The position numbers and the translations under genes were made by a program. DNA of 64,000 nucleotides from Sambucus nigra (lineage: Eukaryota > Streptophyta > Magnoliopsida > Dipsacales > Adoxaceae), in contig OX422222.1 in assembly GCA_949130495.1 (NCBI GenBank), positions 279,424,109-279,488,108 on the forward strand. Reading direction: 5' to 3'. Within the stretch, counting starts at the first letter, position 1. The number at the start of each line of letters is the position of its first letter. A model generated the notes under the pieces. It worked only from the letters and a program-made list of their open reading frames with translations. It ran no database searches and was not told the DNA's origin. Below are positions 8,590 to 19,555 of the stretch, one piece after another.

Positions 8590-9519
8590 GGAGGCTAAGG
8601 TAGCGAGATCATTGGCTAGGTTATTCTTTGCTCGGGGTAGGTAATGGAAGGTGATATCTCGAAATTGGTAGGCTAAATCTTCTTATTGGGCATGAAAGGG
8701 TTGGATCTTTTTGTCCTTGACTTTCCACTTTCTGAGCACTTGACCGATGATGAGGGAAGAATCCCCAAATACATCAAGGTATTGGATACTTTTCTTGAGA
8801 GCGACCTTGAGGCCCACTGTGCGTGCTTCGTATTCTGTCATGTTGTTGGTGCAAGGGAAATCCAATTTTATGGCGATAGGAGTGTGGGAGTCATCTGGGG
8901 CAACCAGAAGTATCCCAATGCCATATCCCTTTTTGTTGGAAGCTCCATCGAAGAACATTTTCCATCGGAGGCAGTCTTGAGTGGTGCAGAGGACATTTTC
9001 ATCTGGGAATTTGGAGATCCAGACATCTGTTTCTTCTACATGGTAGTCAGCGAGGTAGTCAAGGATGGCTCTTCCTTTAACGGCTTTATGTGTGACGTAC
9101 ACGATATCGAACTCGATTAGGAGCATGAACCATCGGTCCATTCGGCTGGATAAGGCGGGTTTCTCAAGAAGGTATTTGATGGGATCCATTTGGGATACAA
9201 GCTTAATGGGGAAGGCGAGCATGTAGTTTCGCAACTTTTGGGTGACCCAGACAAGCGTGACACATGATTTTTCTAAAGTAGTTTAGTTAACCTCGTACCC
9301 GTCTAATTTGCGACTCGCATAATAGATGGCTCTTTCTTTGCGGGAGTCCTCAAGGTATTGGTCTAGCAAAGCCCCAGCTGCAGTGTCGGTTATGGTTAGG
9401 TATAGAAGCAAAGGGAGACCAAGCTGTGGTGGCATGAGAACTGGAGGTTGGGTCAGGTATTATTTGATTCGGTCAAAATCTTCTTGGCATGCCTCGTTCC
9501 AAACCTTGGTTGAATCCTT
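8590..9519 (-). pseudogene. RNase H and archaeal-type RNase H of element 1
   Basis: The first RNase H (9519 to about 9050) shows RAIYYASRKLDGYE and the DIVYVTHKAVKGRAI segment. A second RNase H follows (about 9000-8690) with MFFDGASNKKGYGIG, NMTEYEA and GDSSLI. The tandem arrangement is the Tat-lineage hallmark. In-frame stops occur at 9520, at two sites within the first domain, and at 8683. An intact form would degrade the RNA strand of RNA:DNA hybrids; here it is broken. Confidence 0.85.
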
Positions 9520-11211
9520 TTATAGGATCTTGAAGATTGGTTCACAGATGGAGGTTAGCTGGCTGATGAACCAGCTGATATATTGTAATTTTCCAAGAAA
9601 ACCTCGGACTTCTTTCTGTGTTCGGGGTGGTGGCATCTCAAGTATGGCCTTCAGCTTTGCAGGATCTGCTTCTATCCCCTTCTTACTGACCATGAATCCC
9701 ACGATTTTTCCTTTTGTAACGCCGAAGATGCATTTCTGTGGCTTAAGTCGCATCTGATACTGTCGCAGTCGTTCGAAGAACTTTCGAAGAGCGGGAATAT
9801 GACCTTCTCTAGTTTTCAACTTGATAATCATATCATCCACATAAACCTCGACCTCTTTGTGAATCAGATCGTGCAGGATGGTTGTAGCAGTCCTCTGGTA
9901 GGTAGCCCCAGCATTCTTGAGACCGAATGGCATAACGGTGTAGCAGAAGGTCCCCCATGGGGTGATGAATGCGGTTTTATCTTGGTGGTCGGGGTGCATC
10001 TTGATTTGGTTGTATCCGGCAAACCCATCGATGAATGACTTGAGAGCATGACTGGTTGTGTTGTCCACGATCATGTCAATGTTGGGTAGCGGATAATCAT
10101 CCTTCGGAGAGGCTTTATTTAAATATCGGTAATCCACACACATTCGAACCTTCCCTCCTGACTTCAGTACAAGTACAATGTTGGATAGCCATGTGGGATA
10201 TTCGATTACTCGAATGAAACCCACGTTCAACTATTTGACCACCTCCTCCTTGACTTTGAGCGACCATTCGGTGCGGAGTTTTCTTAATTTTTGTTTAACC
10301 GGATTGTAATCTGGGAGAGTGGGGATCTCATGCTGAGCTATTTCAGGATCAAGACCAGGCATATCATCATAGGACCATGAGAAGACATCCACGAAATTCT
10401 TTTGTAATTCTTCGAGTTTTGCGTGCTCATGACCGTCAAGGGTGGCCCCTATCCTAATCTCGCGCAGTTGGCTACTAGAATCGAGATTAATAACGACAGT
10501 CTCTTCTTCATTAACTTGAACGCAGTTATGTTGTTTATTATTAACCTTATTTAGATCAGTTAAGAATTGTTCATTTGCAAAATCATCATCATCAAAAGTT
10601 TGATTAGAATCTAAACAATTAATGTAAGGCACAGCAAGATACTCAAAATCTTTGTTTATTTCATTGATAGGAAAAACAGCATTGAGAATCTCATCAAAAG
10701 AGGTCTCGATTACATTTGAGCAAGGATAGACGACAGAAGAAGAAACATGGTAAACATTGGGGTTAAGGGAGATTTCAAGAGGTAGAACTGGCGCAGCATG
10801 CCAGTTGAGGAGAGGTGCATCAGTAGCCTTGATCAGATGAGAGGGATCTAGTGATGCAGTGCCTGAGTGAACCATGCAGAGTGTCAGCCCCAGTGTCTGT
10901 AAGTTGAAGGAATCTTCGGAGTCACTTTCTTCAGTTTCTTCAGTATCTTTGATGAGCGGTGGCACCTGGTGTTGGAAACTTTCGGCCCATGGGTAGTTAT
11001 CTTGGAAAAAGATCTCCATTCCAGTCTTCATCTTCTTGTTTGTATGGTCATACCACGGTTCTTGAAAGCTGCAAAAGGGGAAGTCTTCGCCCTCCATGAT
11101 GAATCGTCCATTTAAGGAGCCTCCCGAGATAGTTCGGATGCAGTCTAGTCTCCTCTTTGGTTGAGATTGGCGGATCATTTTGAGCTCTTGTTCTGATGGC
11201 TGATACCCCAA
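9520..11211 (-). pseudogene. Reverse transcriptase domain of element 1
   Basis: An N-terminal linker (11211-10231) contains AKLEELQKNFVDVFSWSYDDMPGLDP, the segment that typically precedes RT in this lineage. After a TAG at 10231-10233 the RT proper follows with VRMCVDYRYLNKASPKDDYPLP, FAGYNQIKMHPDHQDKTAF, MPFGLKNAGATYQR and the catalytic YVDD at residues 130-133 of the lower ORF (near 9840). It ends with VRGFLGKLQYISWFISQLT. The catalytic motifs are intact and only the single TAG splits the region. At that TAG the family normally has Gln, so a CAG to TAG change is plausible. Confidence 0.9.
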
Positions 11212-11539
11212 GCCGCAAGGAGGGAAAACTTTCTTCAGTCGATGGGCTCAAGTATCCCTTGCTGCCTTTGTCCTAGCCCTAGCCCGATCATGAAGTGCAT
11301 GTTTCTGAATATCTGAATCACATTGATATTACCATGAGGGTCATATTCTGGACAAACCCTTTCTTTGAAACCGTCCCCTGCTAGGAGTAGGGATGGATTA
11401 ACTCGAAATCATGATAGGAGCGTATCATTTGACCCATGTTGTATCTCAAGAATTGGACTGTTGGTGCTTGCACCCTCGGCATTGTCGTCGTCACCCAAAA
11501 TGGTTATGACTCGCTCATCGGCTAAGAACTTCAATTTTT

Positions 11540-12376
11540 GATGGAATGAGGAAGATACACCCTTTATACTGTGGAGCCAGGGTCATCTGAGCAACAGGTT
11601 GAAACAGGCAGGGATATCGATGACTTGGAATTCGACGACAGGGTTTATAGGGCCAACCCCTATTGCAAGTTTTATGGATCCCATCACCTCTCAACGGGTA
11701 TTATCGTAGGCACGCACGGCAGTGGAGGTTGGAGCGACGTCACTTTCTTTGAGCCCAAGCATCTGAAGGTTCTGAGTGGGCAGACATTCAAAGCAGATCC
11801 ATTATCCAAGAGAGAGAGCGGTACAACCTTCCCCATAACTTTGACGGAGATGTCGAGTGCGTGATTGTGGTTTGGCCCAATTTTGGGGATTTCTTCTTCA
11901 GAAAAGGACAGCATTCAGGTGGAGGTCAAGGATCCGACTAAATTTAACGCTTCTTCTGGTGTGGTAGAGGAAGGAACTATAGGTCTAGTGAGTAATTTGA
12001 TTAAAGCATTTCTGTGTAGCTGGGAAGACATAAAAAGCCACCATAGAGTGATGTTAGCTTGAGTTTTCTTCAGTTGATCGAGGATCTTACTCTCCTCAAT
12101 GGTTATTTCTAGCATAGGAAGGTTTTCAATGCCCTTCCCCTTGTCATTTGCTGGTAGTGAGCTTGGAACTTGGTAATGTCTCCCTGATCTGGTCGTGTGA
12201 TTTATCGAAGAAGAGAAAAATATGAATCCCGTTTCTTCATCGATCTCAGGTTGCTCTTCCACCCTGTCTATTTCTTCAAGGAGTTCTTCAAATGATATCA
12301 TCCCACATAAGTCGGCTACTGGGCCAATTCTTTTTAAGCTTGATCTCCACTCGAATCTTTGAATTCTTCCCCCCAT
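11540..12376 (-). pseudogene. Aspartic protease region of element 1
   Basis: A spacer ORF (12376-11915) with FEELLEEIDRVEEQ leads to HNHALDISVKVMG and LLDNGSALNVCPL (11914-11684), a retropepsin-like active site with DNGS instead of DTGA, as usual in Tat elements. Beyond a frameshift near 11750 the flap and C-terminal part continue with AYDNTR, VEFQVIDIPACFNLLL. Stops include TGA at 11915. The region 11211-11540 joins it to RT in broken frames. It would process the Gag-Pol polyprotein. Confidence 0.8.
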
Positions 12377-12399
12377 CCGGTGGTAACAATTTTGTTTTC

Positions 12400-13141
12400 C
12401 CTCATGAAGTCAATGCATTCCATAACTTCAACGGCTTCCTCATATAGGTCTTCCCATTCAGTGGGGATGTGTAAGGGTGAAGAGACCAGGTGCCCTTATA
12501 GCTTCAAAGTACCAAATAACTCGCTGATACTGCAAATGTTGTTGGTTTGCCTGAATGCCTCCGCCATGATTTGGACAACACCATCTAAAATGACTTCATC
12601 GGTTGGTATCATCCAACTATCTAATTCTCGGGCCCATTTCCGTGCTTCCAAAAATAGCGTACTGAACCTCTGGCAGTCGATAATCATCAGTGAGGGCAAT
12701 TTTAGCCCGAACTCTAGGAGTTGATTTAATACCTCTGGCAATTCCATACTTCCGCTTCTGGAACAGGTTCGGATAGTGATGCACGCTCTGGTAAGGAGTG
12801 ATAGTGCCCGATCAGCGAGGCTAGCAGGGTGTAGGAGGAAACATGGGAAAATTTAAAGAGGTTTAGGAGGTTATAGGGGTTTGATTTGGGTTGATGGATC
12901 GAAATTCGGGTTTTCTTCCAAGAAGATGGCATTGGTGTGATTTAGGAGTGGGTTGTGCGTAGTGTTTGGCTTAGGATTGGCTGGTGGGGCGATGGTACCC
13001 TGGTCAATGAGATCTTGGATTACGTTTCGAAGGTGGAAGCATTGGTCGGTGGTATGGCCAGCTGTTTGGTGAAAGGCGCAATGAGCATCGGTCTTGAAAT
13101 TTCTAGGAAATGGATTGGGTAATGGATGGGGATCCAGGGTT
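12400..13141 (-). pseudogene. Gag C-terminal part with zinc knuckle, element 1
   Basis: After a frameshift near 13142 the reading frame continues with NPFPRNFKTDAHCAFHQTAGHTTDQC, a Tat-type knuckle of the C-x2-H...GH-x4-C form, then LRNVIQDLIDQG. Downstream (12747-12496) an open stretch of 83 codons without recognised domain leads to the protease spacer. RNA packaging would be the role of the knuckle. Confidence 0.75.
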
Positions 13142-14266
13142 TCAACTTAATAAGGCTTGGTAGACTTTGGAGAGGGGAGTATGGAGTTCCATGTATTCCC
13201 TTCGGACAGGGGCACGGAGACTTTCTGGTGCCCATGATGTGGTTGGTTGAGAGATGTTGTTGATGGTTGAGACTGTAGCACTGGCAGGCTTGTCATACTT
13301 TCTAGGGGTGAACTGTCCGGACACCTTCTTAGGTTCAACTTCTATTTTGGCAAGACTTTCCTCGATTTCTACTCCTGATTCTCTGAGAGCTAGAAAGTGG
13401 GGACAGTATTGTCCTCCCATGGTTGCTCGGACATGGGGCAAGAAATTCTTCTTCACTATGTTGACTTGTTCTTCTTCAGATGGACAATTGGTCATGGTAG
13501 CTGCTTTTTCCCTCCATCGGGCTATAAAGTTACTGACTGATTCTCTAAAGTTTTGTTTGCGTAGCTCTAAATCACGGCGAGTGACCTCGAGCTCTTCGTT
13601 GTATTTTTACTGCGATATGAATTCTCGGGCTACATCCTCCCATCTACGGATTCTGGATTCCTCAAGAGATAAAAACCATCGGAGGGCACTATCCTTCAGA
13701 GTTTGTTGAAACAGTTGGGCCATTACTTCTTCGGAATCCCCTAGGAGAGTCATGGAACGGTGATAACTGTGAATATGAACAATTAGGGGATCACTCCCCC
13801 CAAACTTCTCGATATTAGGCATCTTGAACTTCTCGGGTAACCTCGCTTTAGGATAAGTAGACATGTGGGTGTAGTCCATGTAATTTCCAAAGATCCTGAC
13901 TTGGTCAAACTTCTTGGTGAGCATCTTGAGATCCTCTTTGACTTTATTCAACTCCTCCTCCTTTGGATCAGCGACCACAGGCAGGTTAGCCATAGGCTGG
14001 GAAAATTTTGGCATTGGAAGCTGGGCAGGCGGCGGCCCATTGGTAGGAGGGGCACATGGAGCGTGCTGATATTCTTCTGGGACCCAGATAGGCTCGGGTG
14101 GACCAATAGCATGAAGGAATAGGGCCTCGGGATCTTGAGGAATAGGAACTTGGTTTATTTGCATTTCTCGAACCTCAACTTGGAGGTTGTCAATCTTGGC
14201 CATGAGCTGAGCTAGGACTGTCGGCAGATCCGTTTGAATGACTGGTACTTGATCTGCATTCTCCAT
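13142..14266 (-). pseudogene. Gag (capsid part) of element 1
   Basis: The start is the ATG at 14266-14264. It encodes a Gln/Pro-rich N-terminus (residues 1-90) and then the capsid-like region with EKFKMPNIEKFGGSDPLIVHIHSY, a Tat-type retrotransposon Gag motif, and DSALRWFLSLEESRIRRWEDVAREFISQ. A TAA stop at 13607-13609 interrupts it. The same frame continues with NFRESVSNFIARWREKAATM and ends in a frameshift near 13142. A complete form would assemble into cytoplasmic virus-like particles. Confidence 0.87.
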
Positions 14267-14427
14267 GGAAGATGGATGGGTTTCGGACTCGGAAGAAGTA
14301 GTAGAGGAGCGGATGAAACTCCGGGGTTATTTGACTGAAGACCGAAGCCAATAGGGAGCCAGGCCAAGGGCGTGCGATCGACCTGAGAAGGCGTAGGATG
14401 AGATTTATTTTTGAAAAGAAAGGGAAG

Positions 14428-14550
14428 AAACTATTTTTGGATTTTTGATAAAGAAGGGATAAATGTTTTTGGATTTTTAATAAAGGAGGGAGAAATGTTT
14501 TTGGATTTTTAATAAAGAAGGGAGAAATGTTTTTGGATTTTTTTTTTTAA
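14428..14550. repeat. 32-bp tandem repeat, about four copies, in leader
   Basis: The units read approximately AAATGTTTTTGGATTTTTAA followed by TAAAGAAGGGAG. The two central copies at 14461-14492 and 14493-14524 are nearly identical; the outer ones are diverged or partial. Confidence 0.8.
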
Positions 14551-14869
14551 GACGGAACTCGGCATGATTATTATGATTATTACGTTCTCACTTGTATTTA
14601 ATTCACCTAAATGCAATGTCGGACGAGACCCGAGCCTGGAAAAGTGGGGGTCTTAATATATGCAAAGCTATGTTTGGACTTGTAACTAGGCTCGCGGATA
14701 GGGTCCCGTTTAAAAAATGCGCGAAAAATGGGCGGCAGGCCGACCCGAAATATCGACAGAGTTTTGGGTTGAAATCGACAATCTAAAGTGTGTGTCCTAG
14801 GTTTGACACCTATATGCGGGTATGCAGTTGGTTGGGTGAATCGACATGGGTTCCCCCCTTTGGCGTGAC

Positions 14870-15110
14870 TTCCACGATATACGTCTTGTTCTTACGGGCA
14901 ATCGGTACGTGTGGACAAGCCATTTGATATACCTGAGTGTACGTGAATTGCCTCACCATATACCTCGTGGGGACGGTACGTGTGAGAGAGAATTCGATAT
15001 ACTCGACGTACGTGAACGAATTCCCTGCGATATACCTCCCGTCATGACTTCAGTCAAGCGGTACGATGCGGGGGAACCGTTCAATATACGTCGAAGGTAC
15101 TTGGCCAATG
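14870..15110. repeat. Alternating ATATAC / GTACGTG motif cluster in leader
   Basis: ATATAC occurs six times (near 14877, 14928, 14960, 14997, 15031 and 15092). It alternates with GTACGTG or a variant (near 14905, 14940, 14976, 15008, 15061). Spacing is irregular (32-61 bp), so this is a motif cluster and not a clean tandem array. Confidence 0.6.
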
Positions 15111-15550
15111 GAAGGTGGGAGTCATATCGCTTAGGCTAACTATGACCTGCCGGACCAGCGCCCATCACGAAGTGACCCTCCATTTACTGGGTAAAATTTG
15201 GTAAATATCCCATGCTCTTTGGTGATATCGTGTGAATCATGTATGATTCTCTTATTAGTATCTTATGATGAGAATGCCTTTCTTGATTATGCCAAATCGG
15301 GGACAAAGTACAAGTACCCCAAAAAGGTACACCAAGTATGGATGGGTGATGTGTGCAACATGGGGATATACATGTGATCCTAGGTGCACGTGGTGTGATG
15401 TGTACATGGATAATTTTCTACAAGTGTGTGAATATAATCATAAGTATGGGATACACATCTAAGAAAGGGGGATAGGTAGATATGGGGGGGGGGGACATAA
15501 ACAAATATAGCATCCATATAAATAGAGTCAAGCCCTCAAAAAATAATAAA

Positions 15551-15570
15551 ATTCCCCAGCAGATTCGCCA
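15551..15570 (-). promoter_or_regulatory. Primer binding site of element 1
   Basis: The minus strand reads TGGCGAATCTGCTGGGGAAT, one base after the CA end of the 5' LTR. The TGG start and position fit a PBS complementary to a tRNA 3' end (…CGCCA). The exact tRNA is not determined here. Confidence 0.8.
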
Positions 15571-16793
15571 CTGTGTCCATCCCCGATCCCCGCCGCGGAG
15601 GGCAAAAGGAAGGAAGGGAATCCTTCGGGTCCCGCGCGTCCCCTCTCGGGAGAGCGCTTCGGCCGGCGTCGATTTGTGAGGTGTAAAAATATAGAAAGAT
15701 TTAGAGTCGCCAGTCTATTTTACTCAAAACAGACAAAAGAAAAAGGGGAAGCCACCCCGAAGGATGGCATTCAAAGACATACTGGTGCGTGTGAAACCAA
15801 AATGATTCGAGAAGGGTTAGGAGGCTTAGTAACAAAATGGGAAGGTGTTAGGCACCCATTCCCGCCCTTTCGGTCTCTCATGGATATTTGTTATTTTCCT
15901 TTATGTTTCCCTCCGTGATATGTGTGCAATGTGTATATATAGAATGGAGGTAGGAATCCTCGACTTGTATCATGGAAAAGATATAGCGAGTCATCCGTAG
16001 GAATGTGAGATTAATGTAGAATATAGGATTTGCACGATTACCCTTGCGTTGATCGTCATAAGGGAACGATAAAGTATGTGGAGTAATACGCCACTAAGAA
16101 CAAATATATAGAATATAATAGAGAATGATATAAAGAGAAGATAGAAAATAATAGAAAAAGTGAGAAAAGGACTCGAGTCTCGAGTTTTACCCCGAGATGC
16201 CTACGTAGCCTATAAAGGCATCAAAGTCCACGTAGTTCGGATACAAAATGAGGGGTGGGGTTTATCCCATAAATTCAAATGGAGAAATCTCTTATTTGTA
16301 AGTTTATGTGTGTGTGGAAAAAAGTGTTTTTTAGTTGTGAGAAAAGTGTGGAAAAAGTGTGAGAATCCCTATTGGAATTTATGAGCAAACCCTATTTTTC
16401 TTGTTTTTTTGGGTTTTATTTATATAAAAATGGGAGATGTGCAATAATACTAGATAAAAAGTATGTTAGGATATGTGAAATAAGGTAATAAAAGTGCTTT
16501 AAGTAATAAAACAAGTTATTGTAACTTTAAGGAGATTTGAAGAGAAAGGTGAGAACGATGGATCTTCTTGGAGACTTTGAGCTTGATCTTGAATGTTGAA
16601 AAGAAGCCCTTGCACTTGGATGATGATGGAGAGTGGTTAATTCATCAAGTTGGATGAAAGTGATGATGAAAAGTGGAAGTGAAAAAGGGATTTGGAAGTT
16701 AAAATCACGCTGCCTTCGAGAGAGGTTTCTAGGGGTTTGCTGAGAGTAATTTTCTTCTGATCTGAGCTCCCTTTGCAAATGAGGCCAAGGCCT

Positions 16794-16802
16794 CCTTTTA
16801 TA
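16794..16802 (-). promoter_or_regulatory. TATA box of element 1 LTR promoter
   Basis: The minus strand reads TATAAAAGG within the context GGGCCTATAAAAGGAGGCC. It lies in the LTR in the orientation of gag-pol, with the palindrome CCGATCGG (16817-16824) and the 10-base inverted repeat (16841-16862) just upstream. Confidence 0.65.
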
Positions 16803-16816
16803 GGCCCAGAGGTCTA

Positions 16817-16862
16817 CCGATCGGAATTTCCATGGCACTACCTATCGGCAGGTGCCGATAGG
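16817..16862. promoter_or_regulatory. Palindromes just upstream of the LTR TATA box
   Basis: CCGATCGG at 16817-16824 and the inverted repeat with arms at 16841-16850 and 16853-16862 lie 15-60 bases upstream of the minus-strand TATA box. This mirrors the position of related motifs before both antisense genes. Confidence 0.5.
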
Positions 16863-17931
16863 CAGGGTCTAGGACCAGCCATTTGGCAATGCGCTTCAGG
16901 CTTTTTTGGAAAATTGGTCGCCGAGGACAAACCGTTGGTCAGAATTGTGCATGGGGCATACCGTTGGAAAGTTATTTCAGAGACCTTCAAAAGTCCTTTG
17001 GACCGCTCCCAAGTTTGGGAGTTGACTTTGGGTCAAATGTGGCTCGAAAGCGTTTATCGGTCCGCTGGACAGGGAATTGTTCGGACGCAAATGGATCGTT
17101 TGTCCGCATGGTAAGTCGGAATCTTGCAAGGGGTAGACCGTTGGAAAGGTTAGGAGATGCACTTAGAGATTCCAAAGAGTTTGACCCAGTTCGGGGAGTT
17201 GACTTTGGTTAACCATGCCCGAGAAGCATTCGGTTACCTCTCGAAGTCAAACGGATCGTTCGTCCGCATGGAAAGTCAAAATCGCGCACGGGGTGGACCG
17301 TTGGAAAGGGTATTCAGATCCCTTTAAGATTCATTCAGCCTCGGTCGAGATGAAGAGTTGACTTAGGTCAAACAGAGCCCGGGAGCGCCCGGTGGCCTCT
17401 AGGTCGGGTTTCGGACACAAACAGATCGTTCGTCCGCATGGTAAGTCCGAATCGCGCATGGGATGGACCATTGGAAAGGGTATTCAGTGCCCTTCAAAGA
17501 TTCATTGAGTATCGGTCAAGATGAAGATTTTTACCTTTTGTAAAACCGAGCCGGGAGTGCCCGATGGCTTCCGGGTCAGTGCTCGGGACGTGACGTGGGT
17601 TTGTGGTGATGAGTGGAGGTACTAGGGACCTAAGGAGAGTTAGGGGGTAACAGAATGAGGTGTCTACATGGATGTAATTGGGATACAAGTTAGTTGTGAT
17701 AAGCTTAATATTTAGAATAAAAAATGTGATATTTATATTATAAGTAAGTGAATACTTATGGAATTAAATCGAATATGTATATTTGGGATTACAGTCTAAT
17801 GCTACGAGAGATAGGCATGGATAGCTGGATTTAATGATATATATATGCGGGTATAGAGACATTATATATATGATATGATTATAAATATATCTATGTGCGA
17901 ATGGTATATTTACTTGAAGCATACCCCTTTA

Positions 17932-18197
17932 ATGCTATCATGGGAAGTTGCGCGATGTGGGTGAGGCCCCTGGCTTGAGGACCAGGGAGCGTATAGTCCC
18001 CAGGTCATAGCGTCCATTTTATATTGTATGATTTTTATCAGGGGTGAGATGTGGTGGGTATGCTTTGTTCTCATTTTTGATGAGGAACTATGATTTCTTC
18101 CCATACGTTGTGATTTGGTTTTTACCAAGTCGGTGTGAGAGTTCGATTGCTGGTACCCAGGATGGTGTGTGAGTAATTCCCTGGAAGATGATAGCAT
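17932..18197. repeat. 266-bp LTR module bounded by ATGCTATCAT inverted repeats
   Basis: The module starts ATGCTATCATGGGAA and ends with TTCCCTGGAAG then ATGATAGCAT, so the ends are complementary. Homologous modules in B LTR copies lie near 23431, 26133, 30155, 31120, 32793 (interrupted), 35040, 36703, 37222 and 40637. A diverged version is in LTR A at about 20960-21128. Confidence 0.75.
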
Positions 18198-18298
18198 TGA
18201 GAGACTGCATCCATTGAGTTATAGCTCTGAGGGATGGTTATTATACTGATATAGTGTGTGATATATAAGTATGGATATACTTGATGTGTATAGTATAT

Positions 18299-18320
18299 TG
18301 TGTGTGTGTGTGTGTGTGTG

Positions 18321-18405
<85 letters not shown>
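18299..18405. repeat. Compound microsatellite (TG)n(TC)n(TA)n in B LTR
   Basis: These are uninterrupted dinucleotide runs. Equivalent loci in other B LTR copies carry (TA)n(GA)n(CA)n or only (AT)n, so this is one microsatellite site within the LTR that has expanded differently in each copy. Confidence 0.95.
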
Positions 18406-18409
<4 letters not shown>

Positions 18410-18948
18410 TGTGAAACATATATATACGGAAAAAAGAATAATGCAATGTGAGATAAATTCTGGATCTTCCGGGAGTATAAAATCTTGAATAAAATAGATG
18501 ATATACATATATAAAGATGAGAATATTATATACGAGGTTGATAACACTAAAACGTGAATAGTGCAAATAACTAGTGCAAGTTATTCATAATGTATGGATG
18601 AATCATAATTCATAAATTACAATATATAAGCTTGAGCGATAGCTTTGAATATTTTATATTACGCAGGCTACGTGTTAGTGTATGGTGACTTGGGAGTTAT
18701 GTGAGGTGCTAGTTAGGCTAGGTAGCTAACTAAGGTGTTTTGAAATACATGAGTTAGGTGTGCACTGTTAGATGAGAGGTGAGGGGTATCTCATGTGAGT
18801 GCGACACCAGTTTAAATATGGAGAGTGTCATATTTTAAATATTAAAGTATGTTAAGCACTTGCTAAAATATTTTCAAAACTCGGGCTCTGACCCGTTTCT
18901 CTATTTTTCCCCTCTCTTGCTGTATATGTATATATATAGGTGTCTAGC

Positions 18949-19555
18949 AGTGGGAATTGAGTAAGTTGTATCCTTTCATATAGTTCAGGGGCCTAAGGAG
19001 GGGAATTTCCTAACATAGAGATAGTGGAGTCGGTGGAGTATAGGCTCATCTTTTGGGGCACTATGTTGTCAAGGGCCATCGAGTTAAAGATTTGTGACCA
19101 AGTATTGGTTCGGGTGTCTCCTATGAAAAGGGTGGTGAAGTTCGACAAGAAAGGGAAGCTATAATCGAGGTATGTGGTCCTTTCCCTATCTTTGAGAGGG
19201 TGGGACCGGTGGCTTATCGACTGAGTTTTCCAGAACATCTTCAGTGGATACGTGATGTGTCCACGTGGCATAGCTGGAGAGATACAGGAGGAACGGTAGG
19301 GATTTTTGTGCACGTTCCACTCGAGGAGAATGACTTGCAATAAGACACCTCATATGAGGAGAGACTAGTATTTATGTGAGTGCAAGCTGCAGTCTAAGGT
19401 AGTACTACCAGTTAGAGTGTAATGGAGTGGGGTCATCACAGTATATATGAGTATACCTGGGAACGGGAATAGGATATGTGAGAGCAGTATCCAGAGTTAT
19501 TTTTCGCAGTTATAACCAAATTTCAGGGACAAAATTCCTTTGTAAGGGGGGAGTA
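18949..19555 (+). pseudogene. Chromovirus A: pol C-terminus and chromodomain remnant
   Basis: In broken plus-strand frames one reads IELKICDQVLVRVSPMKRVVKFDKKGKL (about 19076-19160), then ERVGPVAYRL (about 19190-19220). These are the integrase C-terminal module of Tekay/Del-type chromoviruses. A chromodomain tail follows with TWERE and EQYPELF (about 19475-19510), typical of the ATWE...YPxLF ending. The PPT and LTR follow directly. Upstream pol and gag are absent. The chromodomain would target integration to heterochromatin. Confidence 0.7.
19542..19555 (+). promoter_or_regulatory. Polypurine tract of chromovirus A
   Basis: GTAAGGGGGGAGTA immediately precedes the LTR start TGTAACACCCCG, the standard arrangement at the 3' LTR of such elements. 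Confidence 0.8.

Larger units (their letters stand above)
14267..15550 (-). other. Leader (5' UTR) of element 1
   Basis: About 1.3 kb lies between PBS and gag with no credible ORF. Two structured parts are listed separately: a 32-bp tandem repeat at 14428-14550 and a stretch with alternating ATATAC and GTACGTG motifs at 14870-15110. A dimerisation or packaging signal is expected in such leaders but none can be named. Confidence 0.6.
1..17668 (-). mobile_element. Tat-lineage Ty3/gypsy LTR retrotransposon, element 1
   Basis: The interval is bounded by two copies of the same LTR: 1-839 matches 16831-17668 almost colinearly. Between them on the minus strand lie PBS, leader, gag, protease, RT, RNase H, a second archaeal-type RNase H, and integrase. 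The second RNase H and the DNGS-type protease are hallmarks of the plant Tat lineage. By eye the two LTRs differ at about 22 of the first 310 aligned bases, so the insertion is old. Gag-pol carries several stops and frameshifts. The long stretch between integrase and the 3' LTR (840-7214) carries two plus-strand genes and tandem repeats. The left end lies outside the window: about 1.26 kb of the 3' LTR is missing. Confidence 0.9.
15572..17668 (-). repeat. 5' LTR of element 1
   Basis: This is 2097 bp. Read on the minus strand it starts TGTAGACACC at 17668 and ends CA at 15572, one base before the PBS. The right boundary is confirmed independently: the flank from 17669 continues a chromovirus LTR whose uninterrupted homologues lie near 30826 and 34770. 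A TATA box near 16798 divides U3 (about 865 bp) from R/U5 (about 1.2 kb). Many small minus- and plus-strand ORFs in it are not meaningful. Confidence 0.88.
17669..18948 (+). mobile_element. Chromovirus B LTR fragment (plus)
   Basis: This matches the reverse complement of the complete B LTR at 24994-28192, from about its middle towards its 3' end. It includes the 266-bp module at 17932-18197, a compound microsatellite, and the CTCGGGCTCTGACCC segment. Element 1 is inserted at its left side. It ends where the sequence switches to the pol tail of element A. Confidence 0.8.

Noticed and set aside
9326..9757. 143-codon plus-strand ORF opposite RT
   Set aside because: Antisense shadow of the RT and RNase H coding region with no recognisable domain and no promoter like those of the two real antisense genes.
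18993..19340. 115-codon minus-strand ORF
   Set aside because: Plus-strand frames show the chromovirus integrase C-terminus here, so the minus ORF is a shadow.
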